From: Thiogranum sp.
GTDB lineage: Bacteria; Pseudomonadota; Gammaproteobacteria; DSM-19610
Length of the DNA: 64,000 nt
Assembly (NCBI GenBank): GCA_024102665.1
Contig: JAGFJP010000163.1
Span: forward strand, 1-64,000
Reading direction: 5' to 3'
This document shows, piece after piece, positions 46,871 to 55,065 of the stretch (position 1 is the first letter of the stretch; each line of letters opens with the position of its first letter). A model generated the notes under the pieces. That model ran no database searches and had not been told where the DNA came from. It saw only the letters and a list, made by a program, of their open reading frames with translations. Position numbers and translations under genes: made by a program.

Positions 46871-46920
46871 ATAACGCAACACGTGCGGGGGCAGATAATC
46901 CCTGTCCCCGACTGCGTTAT
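46871..46920. repeat. Two-tier hairpin before secA with GGGGAC-type core
   Basis: The outer arms ATAACGCA (46871-46878) and TGCGTTAT (46913-46920) are perfect inverted repeats. Inside, CGGGGGCAG (46886-46894) pairs with CTGTCCCCG (46902-46910) with one G-T pair and a seven-base loop. The inner hairpin belongs to the same family as those at 140 and 7822. It fills the gap between the M23 gene and secA; possible -10 TATCAT follows at 46925. Confidence 0.7.
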
Positions 46921-46976
46921 GCGGTATCATTCGGCTTTTAAATTTCCCGACCAGATCAGGCACCCTTCGACACACC

Positions 46977-49688
46977 ATGGTTAATTCGCTATTGCGCAAG
47001 GTATTCGGCAGCCGCAACGACCGGATGCTGAAACGACTTTCAAAGATCGTCAACAAGATCAATTCGCTGGAGTCCGCGCAGGAAGCGCTCAGTGACGAAC
47101 AATTGCGCGCCCGCACCGACGAGTTCCGCCAGCGCTATCGGGATGGCGAGACGCTGGACCAGTTGCTGCCGGAAGCATTTGCGGTGGTGCGCGAAGCCTC
47201 ACGGCGCGTTCTCGGGATGCGGCATTTCGATGTGCAGTTGATCGGCGGCATGGTTCTGCACGAAGGCAAAATCGCCGAGATGCGCACCGGCGAAGGCAAG
47301 ACCCTGGTGGCAACCCTGTTCTGCTATCTGAACGCGCTACCCGGAAAAGGCGTTCACGTGGTAACGGTCAACGATTACCTGGCGAAACGCGACGCGGCCT
47401 GGATGGGGAAAATTTACGACTTTCTGGGCTTGAGCACCGGTGTCGTCGTCGCCGGCATGAACCACGATGAAAAGAAACAGGCCTACAACGCCGATATCAC
47501 CTACGGCACCAACAATGAATTCGGCTTTGACTATCTGCGCGACAACATGGCGTTTCGCAAGGAAGAAAAGGTCCAGCGCGAACTCAATGCGGCAGTGGTC
47601 GACGAAGTCGACTCCATTCTTATCGACGAAGCGCGTACGCCGCTGATCATTTCCGGCCCGACAGATGACAATTCCGATCTTTATCTGTTGATGAACAAGC
47701 TGGTTCCCAATCTCGTCAAACAGGAAGAAGAGGATGGTCCCGGCGACTACAGTGTCGACGAGAAGCAGAAGCAGATTCATCTGACGGAACAGGGCCACCA
47801 GCATGTGGAAGAGATGCTGGAGAAGGAAGGAATGTTGCAGGAAGGCCAAAGCCTTTACGACGCGGCAAACCTCACTCTCATGCACCATCTAAACGCGGCG
47901 CTGCGCGCCCACGTGCTGTTCCAGAAGGACGTCGATTACATCGTTCAGAATAACCAGGTAGTCATTGTCGACGAATTCACCGGTCGCACCATGCCCGGTC
48001 GTCGCTGGTCGGAAGGGCTGCATCAGGCCATCGAGGCCAAGGAAGGCGTGAAAATCCAGAATGAGAACCAGACGCTGGCGTCGATCACCTTCCAGAACTA
48101 CTTCAGGCTGTATGACAAGCTGTCCGGCATGACCGGTACCGCTGACACCGAAGCCGCCGAGTTCCAGCAGATCTATGGACTCGAAGTCGTGGTGATTCCG
48201 CCCAACAAACCGACCATCCGCGACGATATGGGTGACCTGGTGTTTCTCACGACAAAGGAGAAATTCGCGGCCGTTGTTGAGGACATACGCGATTGCCGCA
48301 AGCGCGGGCAGCCGGTGCTGGTCGGCACCACGTCGATAGAGACATCCGAATACCTGTCCGGGCTGCTGGACAAGGAAAAGGTCGCACACGAGGTTTTGAA
48401 CGCCAAACAGCATGAGCGCGAAGCACACATTATCGCGCAGGCCGGCCGTTCGGGCGCCGTCACTATCGCCACCAACATGGCCGGTCGCGGTACCGATATC
48501 GTGCTTGGCGGTAGCCTCGATGCAGAACTCGCCGCGCTGGATGATCCCGATGAGCATACTGTCGCGCGGCTGACCCGCGACTGGGAGCAGCGCCACAAGC
48601 AGGTGCTGGATGCCGGCGGTCTTCATATCGTCGGCACCGAGCGCCATGAATCCAGACGCGTCGATAACCAGCTGCGCGGACGTTCCGGGCGCCAGGGCGA
48701 CCCGGGATCAAGCCGCTTTTACCTGTCGCTGGAAGATAACCTGATGCGCATTTTTGCGTCGGAACGGGTTTCCGGGCTGATGCAAAAACTCGGCATGCAG
48801 GAAGGCGAAGCGATAGAGCATCCCTGGGTGAGCAAGGCGATCGAGAATGCCCAGCGCAAGGTGGAAGGCCATAACTTCAATATCCGCAAGAATCTGCTCG
48901 AATTCGATGATGTGGCCAACGACCAGCGCAAGGTGATTTACGAGCAGCGCAACGAACTGATGGCGACCGATGATGTGTCGGAGACGGTGAAAGCGATTCG
49001 CGCCGATGTCGTCAACAACGTGATCAGTAACTACATCCCGCCGGGAAGCCTTGACGAGCAGTGGCAGATTGCCGAGCTGACAGACGCCATTGAGACCGAG
49101 TTCGCGCTGAAACTTGATATCCAGGGCTGGCTGGATGCCGATGACACGCTGCACGAGGAACCGTTGCGCGAAAAGATTCTCGCTGAGATCGAACGCGCCT
49201 ATGATGAAAAGGAACAACAGGCTGGACCTGAAACCATGCGGCACTTCGAAAAGGCTGTCATGCTGCAGGTTCTCGACCAGACCTGGAAGGAACATCTCGC
49301 GGCCATGGATTATTTGCGCAAGGGCATTCATCTGCGTGGCTATGCGCAGAAAAACCCCAAGCAGGAATACAAACGCGAAGCGTTCGAGATGTTTACCCGT
49401 CTGCTGGAGCGCATCAAGCTGGATGTTGTCAGCATTCTGTCCAAGGTGCAGGTGCGAACCGAATCGGACGTCGCCGCGGTCGAAGAACAACGCCGCAGCA
49501 CGGCACCCATGCAGTTTCTCCATGACGAAGCTACGGCGATTCCGGAGGAGGGCGGCGAGCAGCCGGCAGGCGCCGAGGCCGAGCATCCGCAGCCTTTCGT
49601 GCGCGGGGGGCGCAAGGTGGGACGTAACGAGCCATGCCCGTGCGGTTCCGGCAAGAAGTTCAAGCAGTGTCACGGCAAGCTGACCTGA
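46977..49688 (+). CDS. secA: Preprotein translocase ATPase SecA
   Basis: A 903-residue SecA (E. coli 901) that drives proteins through SecYEG. The start [20 protein letters not shown] aligns with E. coli. Walker A is [10 protein letters not shown] near residue 105, [19 protein letters not shown] is the DEAD-type motif and [15 protein letters not shown] is motif VI. The C-terminal zinc finger [19 protein letters not shown], which binds SecB and phospholipid, is present. No good ribosome binding site is seen near the ATG and no secM is upstream. Confidence 0.99.
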   Translation: MVNSLLRKVFGSRNDRMLKRLSKIVNKINSLESAQEALSDEQLRARTDEFRQRYRDGETLDQLLPEAFAVVREASRRVLGMRHFDVQLIGGMVLHEGKIAEMRTGEGKTLVATLFCYLNALPGKGVHVVTVNDYLAKRDAAWMGKIYDFLGLSTGVVVAGMNHDEKKQAYNADITYGTNNEFGFDYLRDNMAFRKEEKVQRELNAAVVDEVDSILIDEARTPLIISGPTDDNSDLYLLMNKLVPNLVKQEEEDGPGDYSVDEKQKQIHLTEQGHQHVEEMLEKEGMLQEGQSLYDAANLTLMHHLNAALRAHVLFQKDVDYIVQNNQVVIVDEFTGRTMPGRRWSEGLHQAIEAKEGVKIQNENQTLASITFQNYFRLYDKLSGMTGTADTEAAEFQQIYGLEVVVIPPNKPTIRDDMGDLVFLTTKEKFAAVVEDIRDCRKRGQPVLVGTTSIETSEYLSGLLDKEKVAHEVLNAKQHEREAHIIAQAGRSGAVTIATNMAGRGTDIVLGGSLDAELAALDDPDEHTVARLTRDWEQRHKQVLDAGGLHIVGTERHESRRVDNQLRGRSGRQGDPGSSRFYLSLEDNLMRIFASERVSGLMQKLGMQEGEAIEHPWVSKAIENAQRKVEGHNFNIRKNLLEFDDVANDQRKVIYEQRNELMATDDVSETVKAIRADVVNNVISNYIPPGSLDEQWQIAELTDAIETEFALKLDIQGWLDADDTLHEEPLREKILAEIERAYDEKEQQAGPETMRHFEKAVMLQVLDQTWKEHLAAMDYLRKGIHLRGYAQKNPKQEYKREAFEMFTRLLERIKLDVVSILSKVQVRTESDVAAVEEQRRSTAPMQFLHDEATAIPEEGGEQPAGAEAEHPQPFVRGGRKVGRNEPCPCGSGKKFKQCHGKLT

Positions 49689-49718
49689 ACCGGCATGTCG
49701 GGCGAAGCGGGTCGGCTC

Positions 49719-49803
49719 GTCATTGCGAGGAACGAAGTGACGAAGCAATCTCCAAACGTTTTCACCGGCTGCAGGGGATTGCCACACTGGCGCTCGCAAT
49801 GAC
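49719..49803. repeat. Dispersed CATTGCGAGG-type element before argJ
   Basis: GTCATTGCGAG (49719-49729) and CTCGCAATGAC (49793-49803) are perfect 11-bp terminal inverted repeats. Inside are GAACGAAGTGACGAAGCAATC and GGGGATTGCCACAC, whose GCAATC/GATTGC parts pair again. This layout is a widespread non-coding repeat of bacterial genomes. It sits in the secA-argJ gap and ends 12 bases before the argJ start codon. Confidence 0.85.
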
Positions 49804-49815
49804 AGTGAGAACGCG

Positions 49816-51033
49816 ATGCCTGTAGGTCACACCGCGCTTTGCGATCTGCTGCCGGTAAAAGGTGTAAAGCTGGCGGCTGTTGCCGCCGGAATACGCTACC
49901 AGGGCCGGAATGACCTGGTGCTTTTCGAGCTTGCGGAACACAGTTGTTGCGCGGCGGTATTCACCCGCAACGCATTTTGTGCAGCGCCCGTGACGGTTGC
50001 CAGGCAGCATCTTGCGGCACAGACGCCGCGCTATCTGCTGGTCAATAGCGGTAACGCCAATGCCGGTATCGGAGAAACCGGTCTCGCGGATGCGCGCAAA
50101 ACCTGTTCCTTGCTGGCGCAGAGCACCGGGTGCGACGCACAGCAGGTGTTGCCCTTTTCCACCGGTGTGATCGGCGAACGCCTGCCCGTCGACAAAATCG
50201 ACGCGGCGCTGGGCAATGCCATCGCTGCATTAAGCGAAGACGGCTGGAACGCTGCCGCCAGGGCCATCATGACCACGGATACCGTTGCCAAGGGCGTTTC
50301 GCGGCGCATAGAGCTGGAGGGATGCCAGGTGGTCATCACCGGTATCGCCAAGGGATCGGGCATGATCAGACCCGACATGGCTACCATGCTGGCTTATGTC
50401 GCTACCGACGCCAACGTCGAAAGCGGCGCGCTGCAATCCTGTCTGAACCGCGCAACCGAGCGGTCGTTCAATCGCATCACGGTAGATGGCGATACCTCGA
50501 CCAATGACGCCTGCGTCCTGGTGGCGACGGGCGTTGCCGGGAACCCCGTGGTTACCGTCGATTCGGGCGTCTATGCACAGTTCTGCGATGCCGTCAGCGA
50601 AATCTGTCTGCAACTTGCACACCTCATTGTGCGCGATGCCGAAGGCGCCACCAAGTTCATAACGGTTCGGGTGGAAAGCGGCCGCGATGCGACGGAATGT
50701 TTACAGATCGCATATACGGTCGCGCACTCACCCTTGGTCAAGACCGCGCTGTTCGCCAGTGACCCCAACTGGGGCCGTATACTGGCCGCGATTGGCCGGG
50801 CGGGCATCCCCGACCTCGATGTCAGCCGTGTGCATATTTATCTGGATGAAGTGTGCATTGTGCGCGACGGCGGGCGCGCCGCTGAATATCGCGAGCAGGA
50901 CGGGCAGCGGGTGATGGACAAGGATGAAATCCTGATCCGTATTCTGCTGGGACGCGGCGGTGCCGCTGAAACTGTCTGGACCTGCGATCTGTCCCACGAA
51001 TATGTCCGAATCAACGCGGAATACCGCAGCTGA
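49816..51033 (+). CDS. argJ: Bifunctional glutamate N-acetyltransferase / ornithine acetyltransferase
   Basis: A 405-residue ArgJ (Ntn-like fold) that cycles acetyl groups between ornithine and glutamate in arginine synthesis. The self-cleavage and catalytic site is at A189-T190 in GMIRPDMATMLAYVATDA. FNRITVDGDTSTNDACVLVA and SDPNWGRILAAIGRAG are further family blocks. The ATG at 49816 has no strong ribosome binding site; it follows a dispersed repeat by 12 bases. The 3' end overlaps the next gene by 32 bases. Confidence 0.98.
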   Translation: MPVGHTALCDLLPVKGVKLAAVAAGIRYQGRNDLVLFELAEHSCCAAVFTRNAFCAAPVTVARQHLAAQTPRYLLVNSGNANAGIGETGLADARKTCSLLAQSTGCDAQQVLPFSTGVIGERLPVDKIDAALGNAIAALSEDGWNAAARAIMTTDTVAKGVSRRIELEGCQVVITGIAKGSGMIRPDMATMLAYVATDANVESGALQSCLNRATERSFNRITVDGDTSTNDACVLVATGVAGNPVVTVDSGVYAQFCDAVSEICLQLAHLIVRDAEGATKFITVRVESGRDATECLQIAYTVAHSPLVKTALFASDPNWGRILAAIGRAGIPDLDVSRVHIYLDEVCIVRDGGRAAEYREQDGQRVMDKDEILIRILLGRGGAAETVWTCDLSHEYVRINAEYRS

Positions 51034-51985
51034 GTCTGTCCCGGACGGTTACGTGCAGGTAGCCGTCGCGGCTATTGTCAATGACAGGCATGAGGTTCTG
51101 ATCAGCCTGCGTCCCGATCATGTACACCAGGGCGGTTTATGGGAATTTCCGGGCGGGAAGCTGGAAACGGGTGAGGCTGTTCCCGATGCCCTGCGCCGGG
51201 AAATCCACGAGGAGCTGGGTATTGTGGTGCATGATATGCAGCCGTTGATACGCATCCCGCATCGCTATTCCGACAAGGCTGTGTTGCTGGATGTCTGGAC
51301 CGTCAACGCCTTCGAGGGCACGGCTCACGGCCAGGAAGGTCAACGCATCGAGTGGGTCTCGGTCGCTGACTTGCGCGAACGGGATTTCCCCGAAGCCAAT
51401 AAAGCGATTATTCACGCCCTGCAACTACCCGCTGAATACCTGATAACACCGGAGCCCGGAGCGGATGAAAACCGGTTTCTGGATCAGCTTTGCCTGGCTT
51501 TGCAATCCGGTACCCGGCTGGTACAGTTGCGCGCGAAATCACATAACGAGCAGCAGTATATTACGCTGGCGCGACAGGCCGTGGCGCTGTGTCACGATTT
51601 CAACGCACGCATTCTTTTGAATGCCGATCCGACCCTCGTCGCAGCGCTCGGTGCTGATGGTGTTCACCTCAGCGCGCACAGACTGCGGCAATGCCGGCGA
51701 AGACCGCTCGGCGAAGAATTCTGGATCGCCGCATCCTGCCATGGTCCCGAAGAACTGGATCAGGCGCAGCGGATGGGTGCCGACTTCGCTGTGTTGTCAC
51801 CGGTGAGGGCGACGGCCAGTCATCCGCAGGCGGAAACACTGGGATGGCCTCGCTTTGCGAGCTGGGTGGATGGTTGTGCGATACCCGTGTATGCGCTGGG
51901 AGGCATGACGCGTTCGGATGCGGATATCGCCAGGCACCATGGCGCCCAGGGCATCGCAGCAATCCGCGCGCTCTGGGAGACGTAA
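51002..51985 (+). CDS. Nudix (MutT) - thiamine phosphate synthase-like fusion
   Basis: A 327-residue two-domain protein. Residues 17-145 are a MutT-type Nudix domain with a perfect Nudix box at 52-74 (GKLETGEAVPDALRREIHEE with L-G-I after it); MutT removes 8-oxo-dGTP. Residues about 150-327 resemble ThiE (TIM barrel): RLVQLRAKS, ILLNADPTLVAALGADGVHL, FAVLSPVRATASHP and IPVYALGGM. This fusion is a known gammaproteobacterial arrangement; whether the second half makes thiamine phosphate or acts as a regulator is not established. The chosen ATG lies 32 bases inside argJ. Confidence 0.9.
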   Translation: MSESTRNTAAESVPDGYVQVAVAAIVNDRHEVLISLRPDHVHQGGLWEFPGGKLETGEAVPDALRREIHEELGIVVHDMQPLIRIPHRYSDKAVLLDVWTVNAFEGTAHGQEGQRIEWVSVADLRERDFPEANKAIIHALQLPAEYLITPEPGADENRFLDQLCLALQSGTRLVQLRAKSHNEQQYITLARQAVALCHDFNARILLNADPTLVAALGADGVHLSAHRLRQCRRRPLGEEFWIAASCHGPEELDQAQRMGADFAVLSPVRATASHPQAETLGWPRFASWVDGCAIPVYALGGMTRSDADIARHHGAQGIAAIRALWET

Positions 51986-52452
51986 TGAACATGCAACCGA
52001 TAACTGCACAGCGTTGGCCGCTGTTTCGCGGTTTGATTTTATGCTTCGCATCGCTGCTCGGTGGCTGTGAACAACGGTCGGATGATCCGTTGCCGGCCAC
52101 TGCGTTGTCGCTGACGCAACCCTGCGATGTACGCTCGGGGTGTGTGGCCGAGGTCGAGGAATTTGCCCTTGCGCTGTCGATGGGGCCCGACGTACGGGCC
52201 CTGACACCCTTCCCCCTGAATGTCAGGCTTCGGCGCGGGCCTGCCATCGACTCGATGACGGTCGCGTTCGACATGAAAGACATGGATATGGGATCGAACC
52301 GTTATCGCCTCATCGAAAAAGATGATAGCTGGCATGCAAACGTGACGTTGCCGGTGTGCATGTCAGGGCGTTCCGACTGGGTCGCAGACTTCGAAGTGCT
52401 CGCCGCAGGCCGGCGTTATCAGTTTCAGGTACCATTTGTGCTGGAAAAATAG
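51985..52452 (+). CDS. Lipoprotein of unknown function, YtkA/FixH-like
   Basis: A 155-residue protein with a lipoprotein signal: a basic start, hydrophobic FRGLILCFASLLGGC and lipidation Cys near residue 27. The mature part has a beta-rich C-terminal domain with a Met-rich motif FDMKDMDMGSNRYRL, which resembles YtkA/FixH-type domains that can bind copper (tentative). Cys pairs (PCDVRSGC) near residue 45 may form a disulfide. The ATG shares its A with the last base of the Nudix-ThiE stop, so the two are coupled. No function can be assigned with confidence. Confidence 0.75.
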   Translation: MNMQPITAQRWPLFRGLILCFASLLGGCEQRSDDPLPATALSLTQPCDVRSGCVAEVEEFALALSMGPDVRALTPFPLNVRLRRGPAIDSMTVAFDMKDMDMGSNRYRLIEKDDSWHANVTLPVCMSGRSDWVADFEVLAAGRRYQFQVPFVLEK

Positions 52453-52476
52453 CCCAGTGCGGTACCGATCGCAGTT

Positions 52477-52662
52477 CTACTCCTGATCTTCGGGAGGCGA
52501 GCGATCCGGAATCCGGTGGCGTTCCTCGAACCATTCGCCCAGATCGATCAGCTTGCAGCGCTCACTGCAGAACGGGCGCCAGGGATTTTCCGGTCCCCAG
52601 ATTGCCTGTTTCTTGCACGTAGGGCATTCAACCGTCTTGTGTGTCTCTTTTGCGCTTGTCAT
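52477..52662 (-). CDS. yacG: DNA gyrase inhibitor / zinc-ribbon protein YacG
   Basis: A 61-residue YacG with a four-Cys zinc site: CPTCKK at residues 13-18 and [15 protein letters not shown] at 31-45. In E. coli YacG binds GyrB and blocks DNA binding. The order zapD-yacG after coaE matches E. coli. It ends 24 bases from the convergent lipoprotein gene, with no terminator seen. Confidence 0.96.
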   Translation of the reverse strand: MTSAKETHKTVECPTCKKQAIWGPENPWRPFCSERCKLIDLGEWFEERHRIPDRSPPEDQE

Positions 52663-52668
52663 TGGCTG

Positions 52669-53439
52669 TCAAATTACACAGCATCCGAGTTCGAAATCAA
52701 TGTTGTCGGTGGCCTGGCGCGTGCGCCCGTTCTGGGTGGACGATTCCATGAAACGCACCGTGAAGCGATGACGCCCGCCGCTGATTTCCGCATAGAACGG
52801 GACGCTTTTCGCCACGGCTACGCGTACCAGCTGGCAAGGATGATTCGAATCCAGCGTTTTCTGGAAAAATCCACTGTGCGCGGTAACGGGCTTCAGTGCT
52901 GTGCTTTCGCGGGTCAATCGCAAAATAAGCTGAATCGCCTGCGCAATAGCCTCGAAACGGTTGAGCCAGATGGCAAGATCCTGCGAACGCTGCTTTGCCG
53001 GCTGCTGCAGCCAGAAATGGTAGGCAGGCAAGTCGAAATCGCAGGTGCCGCCGGGGATCGCTGTGCGTTGCAGAATGCTGGACAGGAATTCGTTTTTTTT
53101 CAGATCTGCGCCGATAGGGCCGCCGGTTTTGTGCAGTTTCGCGCTGAGCGTCTCGAGTTCACCCAGGATCTGCTTGAGCCGCACGCGATCGATGTCCGGA
53201 TTGAGTTCCAGCCGCGCGAGAATCGAGGCATTGCGTTCCAGTTCTTTCAGGACCTCGGTCTTCAGGTCGGTGCGTCCAAAGATGCTGAGAATATCCAGTG
53301 TGCTGTTAAGCGTGCATCGACTGTCCCACAAGCTGGTCTGGTGCAGATGGTGCGACGCCTGGGCGAACAGAAACTCAAGGCGCAGGAATGTCCGTATGCG
53401 CTCGTTAAGAGGTTGTTCATAAATGATTTTCTGAGTCAC
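52669..53439 (-). CDS. zapD: Z-ring stabilising protein ZapD
   Basis: A 256-residue ZapD (E. coli YacF, 247), a dimer that bundles FtsZ filaments through the FtsZ C-terminal peptide. IIYEQPLNERIRTFLRLEFL at the start and DFDLPAYHFWLQQP and FYAEISGGRHRFTVRF later are typical. The start is GTG at 53439; no in-frame ATG is nearby. Codirectional with coaE and yacG. Confidence 0.96.
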   Translation of the reverse strand: MTQKIIYEQPLNERIRTFLRLEFLFAQASHHLHQTSLWDSRCTLNSTLDILSIFGRTDLKTEVLKELERNASILARLELNPDIDRVRLKQILGELETLSAKLHKTGGPIGADLKKNEFLSSILQRTAIPGGTCDFDLPAYHFWLQQPAKQRSQDLAIWLNRFEAIAQAIQLILRLTRESTALKPVTAHSGFFQKTLDSNHPCQLVRVAVAKSVPFYAEISGGRHRFTVRFMESSTQNGRTRQATDNIDFELGCCVI

Positions 53440-53527
53440 CGGGCGCTACAAGGGGGTCTCCAATGCTGCGCTATTGTCCAACAGTAGCCAAGGCGGCGCA
53501 AATGTTGATGATTGACGACAGGTGCAG

Positions 53528-54139
53528 TTACGACTGCGACTTTGCCAGTTTCAGATAAAAACGGTGCAGTTCATCAATTCTTGCGTGAAGCTGCTCGACG
53601 CTGCCGTCATTGAGCACAACGTCATCCGCTGCGTCCAGGCGTTGCTGTCTGTCCGCCTGGATTTCGATGACAGCCTTTATTTCCCTGTCGGAAAGGCCGT
53701 CGCGCAAGGCGAGGCGCTGATATTGCAGTTCGACGGGAGTATCGATGACCAGGATCCGATCGATCGGATAGTCACGGGCAGTCTCCACCAGCAGCGGGAT
53801 AACCATGACACAGTAAGGCGCATCGATCTGGTTTGCCAATGCTTCGGCTCTCACACGGATGCGGGGATGGAGAATGCTTTCCAGTTGTCTGCGTTTTTCG
53901 GCATCGGCAAACACCTGCTGCCGCAGCCGCGCGCGATCGAGGTGACCGGTTGCGTCCAGAACGTCATCGCCGAAACGCGTTGCGATTTCGGCCAGGGCAG
54001 GCTGGTCTGGCTCCACCAGCTCACGGGCGATGACATCCGTGTCAATTACCGGAACGCCGATTTCGGCAAAATAACGCGAAGCTTCGCTCTTGCCGCTGCC
54101 GATTCCGCCCGTCAGTCCGATGCGCAGACCGCAGGCCAT
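53528..54139 (-). CDS. coaE: Dephospho-CoA kinase
   Basis: A 203-residue kinase (E. coli 206) for the last step of coenzyme A synthesis. P-loop GLTGGIGSGKSEASRYF lies at residues 8-24; IDTDVIARELVEPDQPALAE and VIPLLVETARDYPIDRILVI follow. It begins one base after the pilD stop, an arrangement seen in many Gammaproteobacteria. Confidence 0.98.
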   Translation of the reverse strand: MACGLRIGLTGGIGSGKSEASRYFAEIGVPVIDTDVIARELVEPDQPALAEIATRFGDDVLDATGHLDRARLRQQVFADAEKRRQLESILHPRIRVRAEALANQIDAPYCVMVIPLLVETARDYPIDRILVIDTPVELQYQRLALRDGLSDREIKAVIEIQADRQQRLDAADDVVLNDGSVEQLHARIDELHRFYLKLAKSQS

Positions 54140-54140
54140 G

Positions 54141-55016
54141 TCAGCCGGCGATGCCCGACCAGCGCAGATAAGCGCCCGAAATGTTGTCGCCCCACATCAG
54201 CGCAATCCATCCGGCGATGGCGAGATAAGGCCCGAAAGGCATCGGCTGGTGGCGGTCCCGGCCCTGGATAGCGATCAGGGTACCGCCCAGCACGGCGCCA
54301 ACAGCGGAAGACAGCAACACGATCATGGGCAGAGCTTGCCATCCCATCCAGGCGCCAAGCAAGGCCAGCAGCTTGAAATCCCCGAATCCCATGCCTTCTT
54401 TGCCGGTGACCAGTTTGAACACCTGGTAAATCGTCCAAAGTGACATGTACCCAGCCGCGGCGCCGATCAGACTGGAACGCATGTCCGCAAATACCGGAAA
54501 CAGGCTCAGAATCAGGCCAAGCCACAGAAACGGCAGGGTGATGGAATCGGGCAACAGCTGGTGATCGATGTCGATCATGCTCAGCGCGATCAGCGCCCAT
54601 GTGAGCAACAGCGCGGCGCCGGCCTGCCAGCCGAAGCCGAAGTGCCATGCGACCATGGCTGAAAGCAGACCGGTCAGCAATTCAATCGACGGATAGCGCA
54701 TTGAAATGGACGCCGCGCAAGAAGAGCATTTGCCGCGCAGGAACAGGTAGCTCAGAACCGGGATGTTTTCGTAAAAACGGATGCGGTGACCGCAATGCGG
54801 GCAGCGCGACGCCGGTCTTGCCAGTGTCAGCGGTGGTTCGTCTTCGGGTTCAGCTTCACCCGTGTATTCACGGCACTGTGCCTTCCAGTCGCGTTCCATC
54901 ATAACCGGCAGGCGATAGATGACGACATTCAGGAAACTGCCGACCATGAGGCCGACGACGAAGACAGTCCCGACAAAGAATGCCGGACTTTGCTGCAGGA
55001 GATTAACGAGTTCCAT
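54141..55016 (-). CDS. pilD: Type IV prepilin peptidase / N-methyltransferase
   Basis: A 291-residue inner-membrane enzyme with about eight helices. The cytosolic zinc loop has CPHCGHRIR and GKCSSCAASIS; the peptidase aspartates are in SMIDIDHQLLPD and GFGDFKLLALLG. It cuts the leader of PilA after Gly and methylates the new N-terminal Phe. A 10-bp hairpin lies between pilC and pilD at 55031-55056. Confidence 0.98.
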   Translation of the reverse strand: MELVNLLQQSPAFFVGTVFVVGLMVGSFLNVVIYRLPVMMERDWKAQCREYTGEAEPEDEPPLTLARPASRCPHCGHRIRFYENIPVLSYLFLRGKCSSCAASISMRYPSIELLTGLLSAMVAWHFGFGWQAGAALLLTWALIALSMIDIDHQLLPDSITLPFLWLGLILSLFPVFADMRSSLIGAAAGYMSLWTIYQVFKLVTGKEGMGFGDFKLLALLGAWMGWQALPMIVLLSSAVGAVLGGTLIAIQGRDRHQPMPFGPYLAIAGWIALMWGDNISGAYLRWSGIAG

Positions 55017-55030
55017 CGGAGAGGGATATT

Positions 55031-55056
55031 ACCCCACGGCGCTCCGGCCGTGGGGT
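55031..55056 (-). terminator. Hairpin between pilC and pilD
   Basis: ACCCCACGGC (55031-55040) and GCCGTGGGGT (55047-55056) form a perfect 10-bp stem with a six-base loop. It follows the pilC stop by ten bases on the minus strand. No T-run follows, so it may reduce rather than stop transcription into pilD, or stabilise the pilC end. Confidence 0.45.
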
Positions 55057-55065
55057 GTTGGTGTC

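Noticed and set aside
46840-46976. secM-like arrest gene before secA
   Set aside because: No frame encoding a signal peptide and an arrest-like C terminus is present; the gap is mostly the hairpin element.
48708-49799. A 363-codon minus-strand frame over the end of secA
   Set aside because: It lies antisense to the conserved secA C terminus and runs into a non-coding repeat; no homology or start signal.
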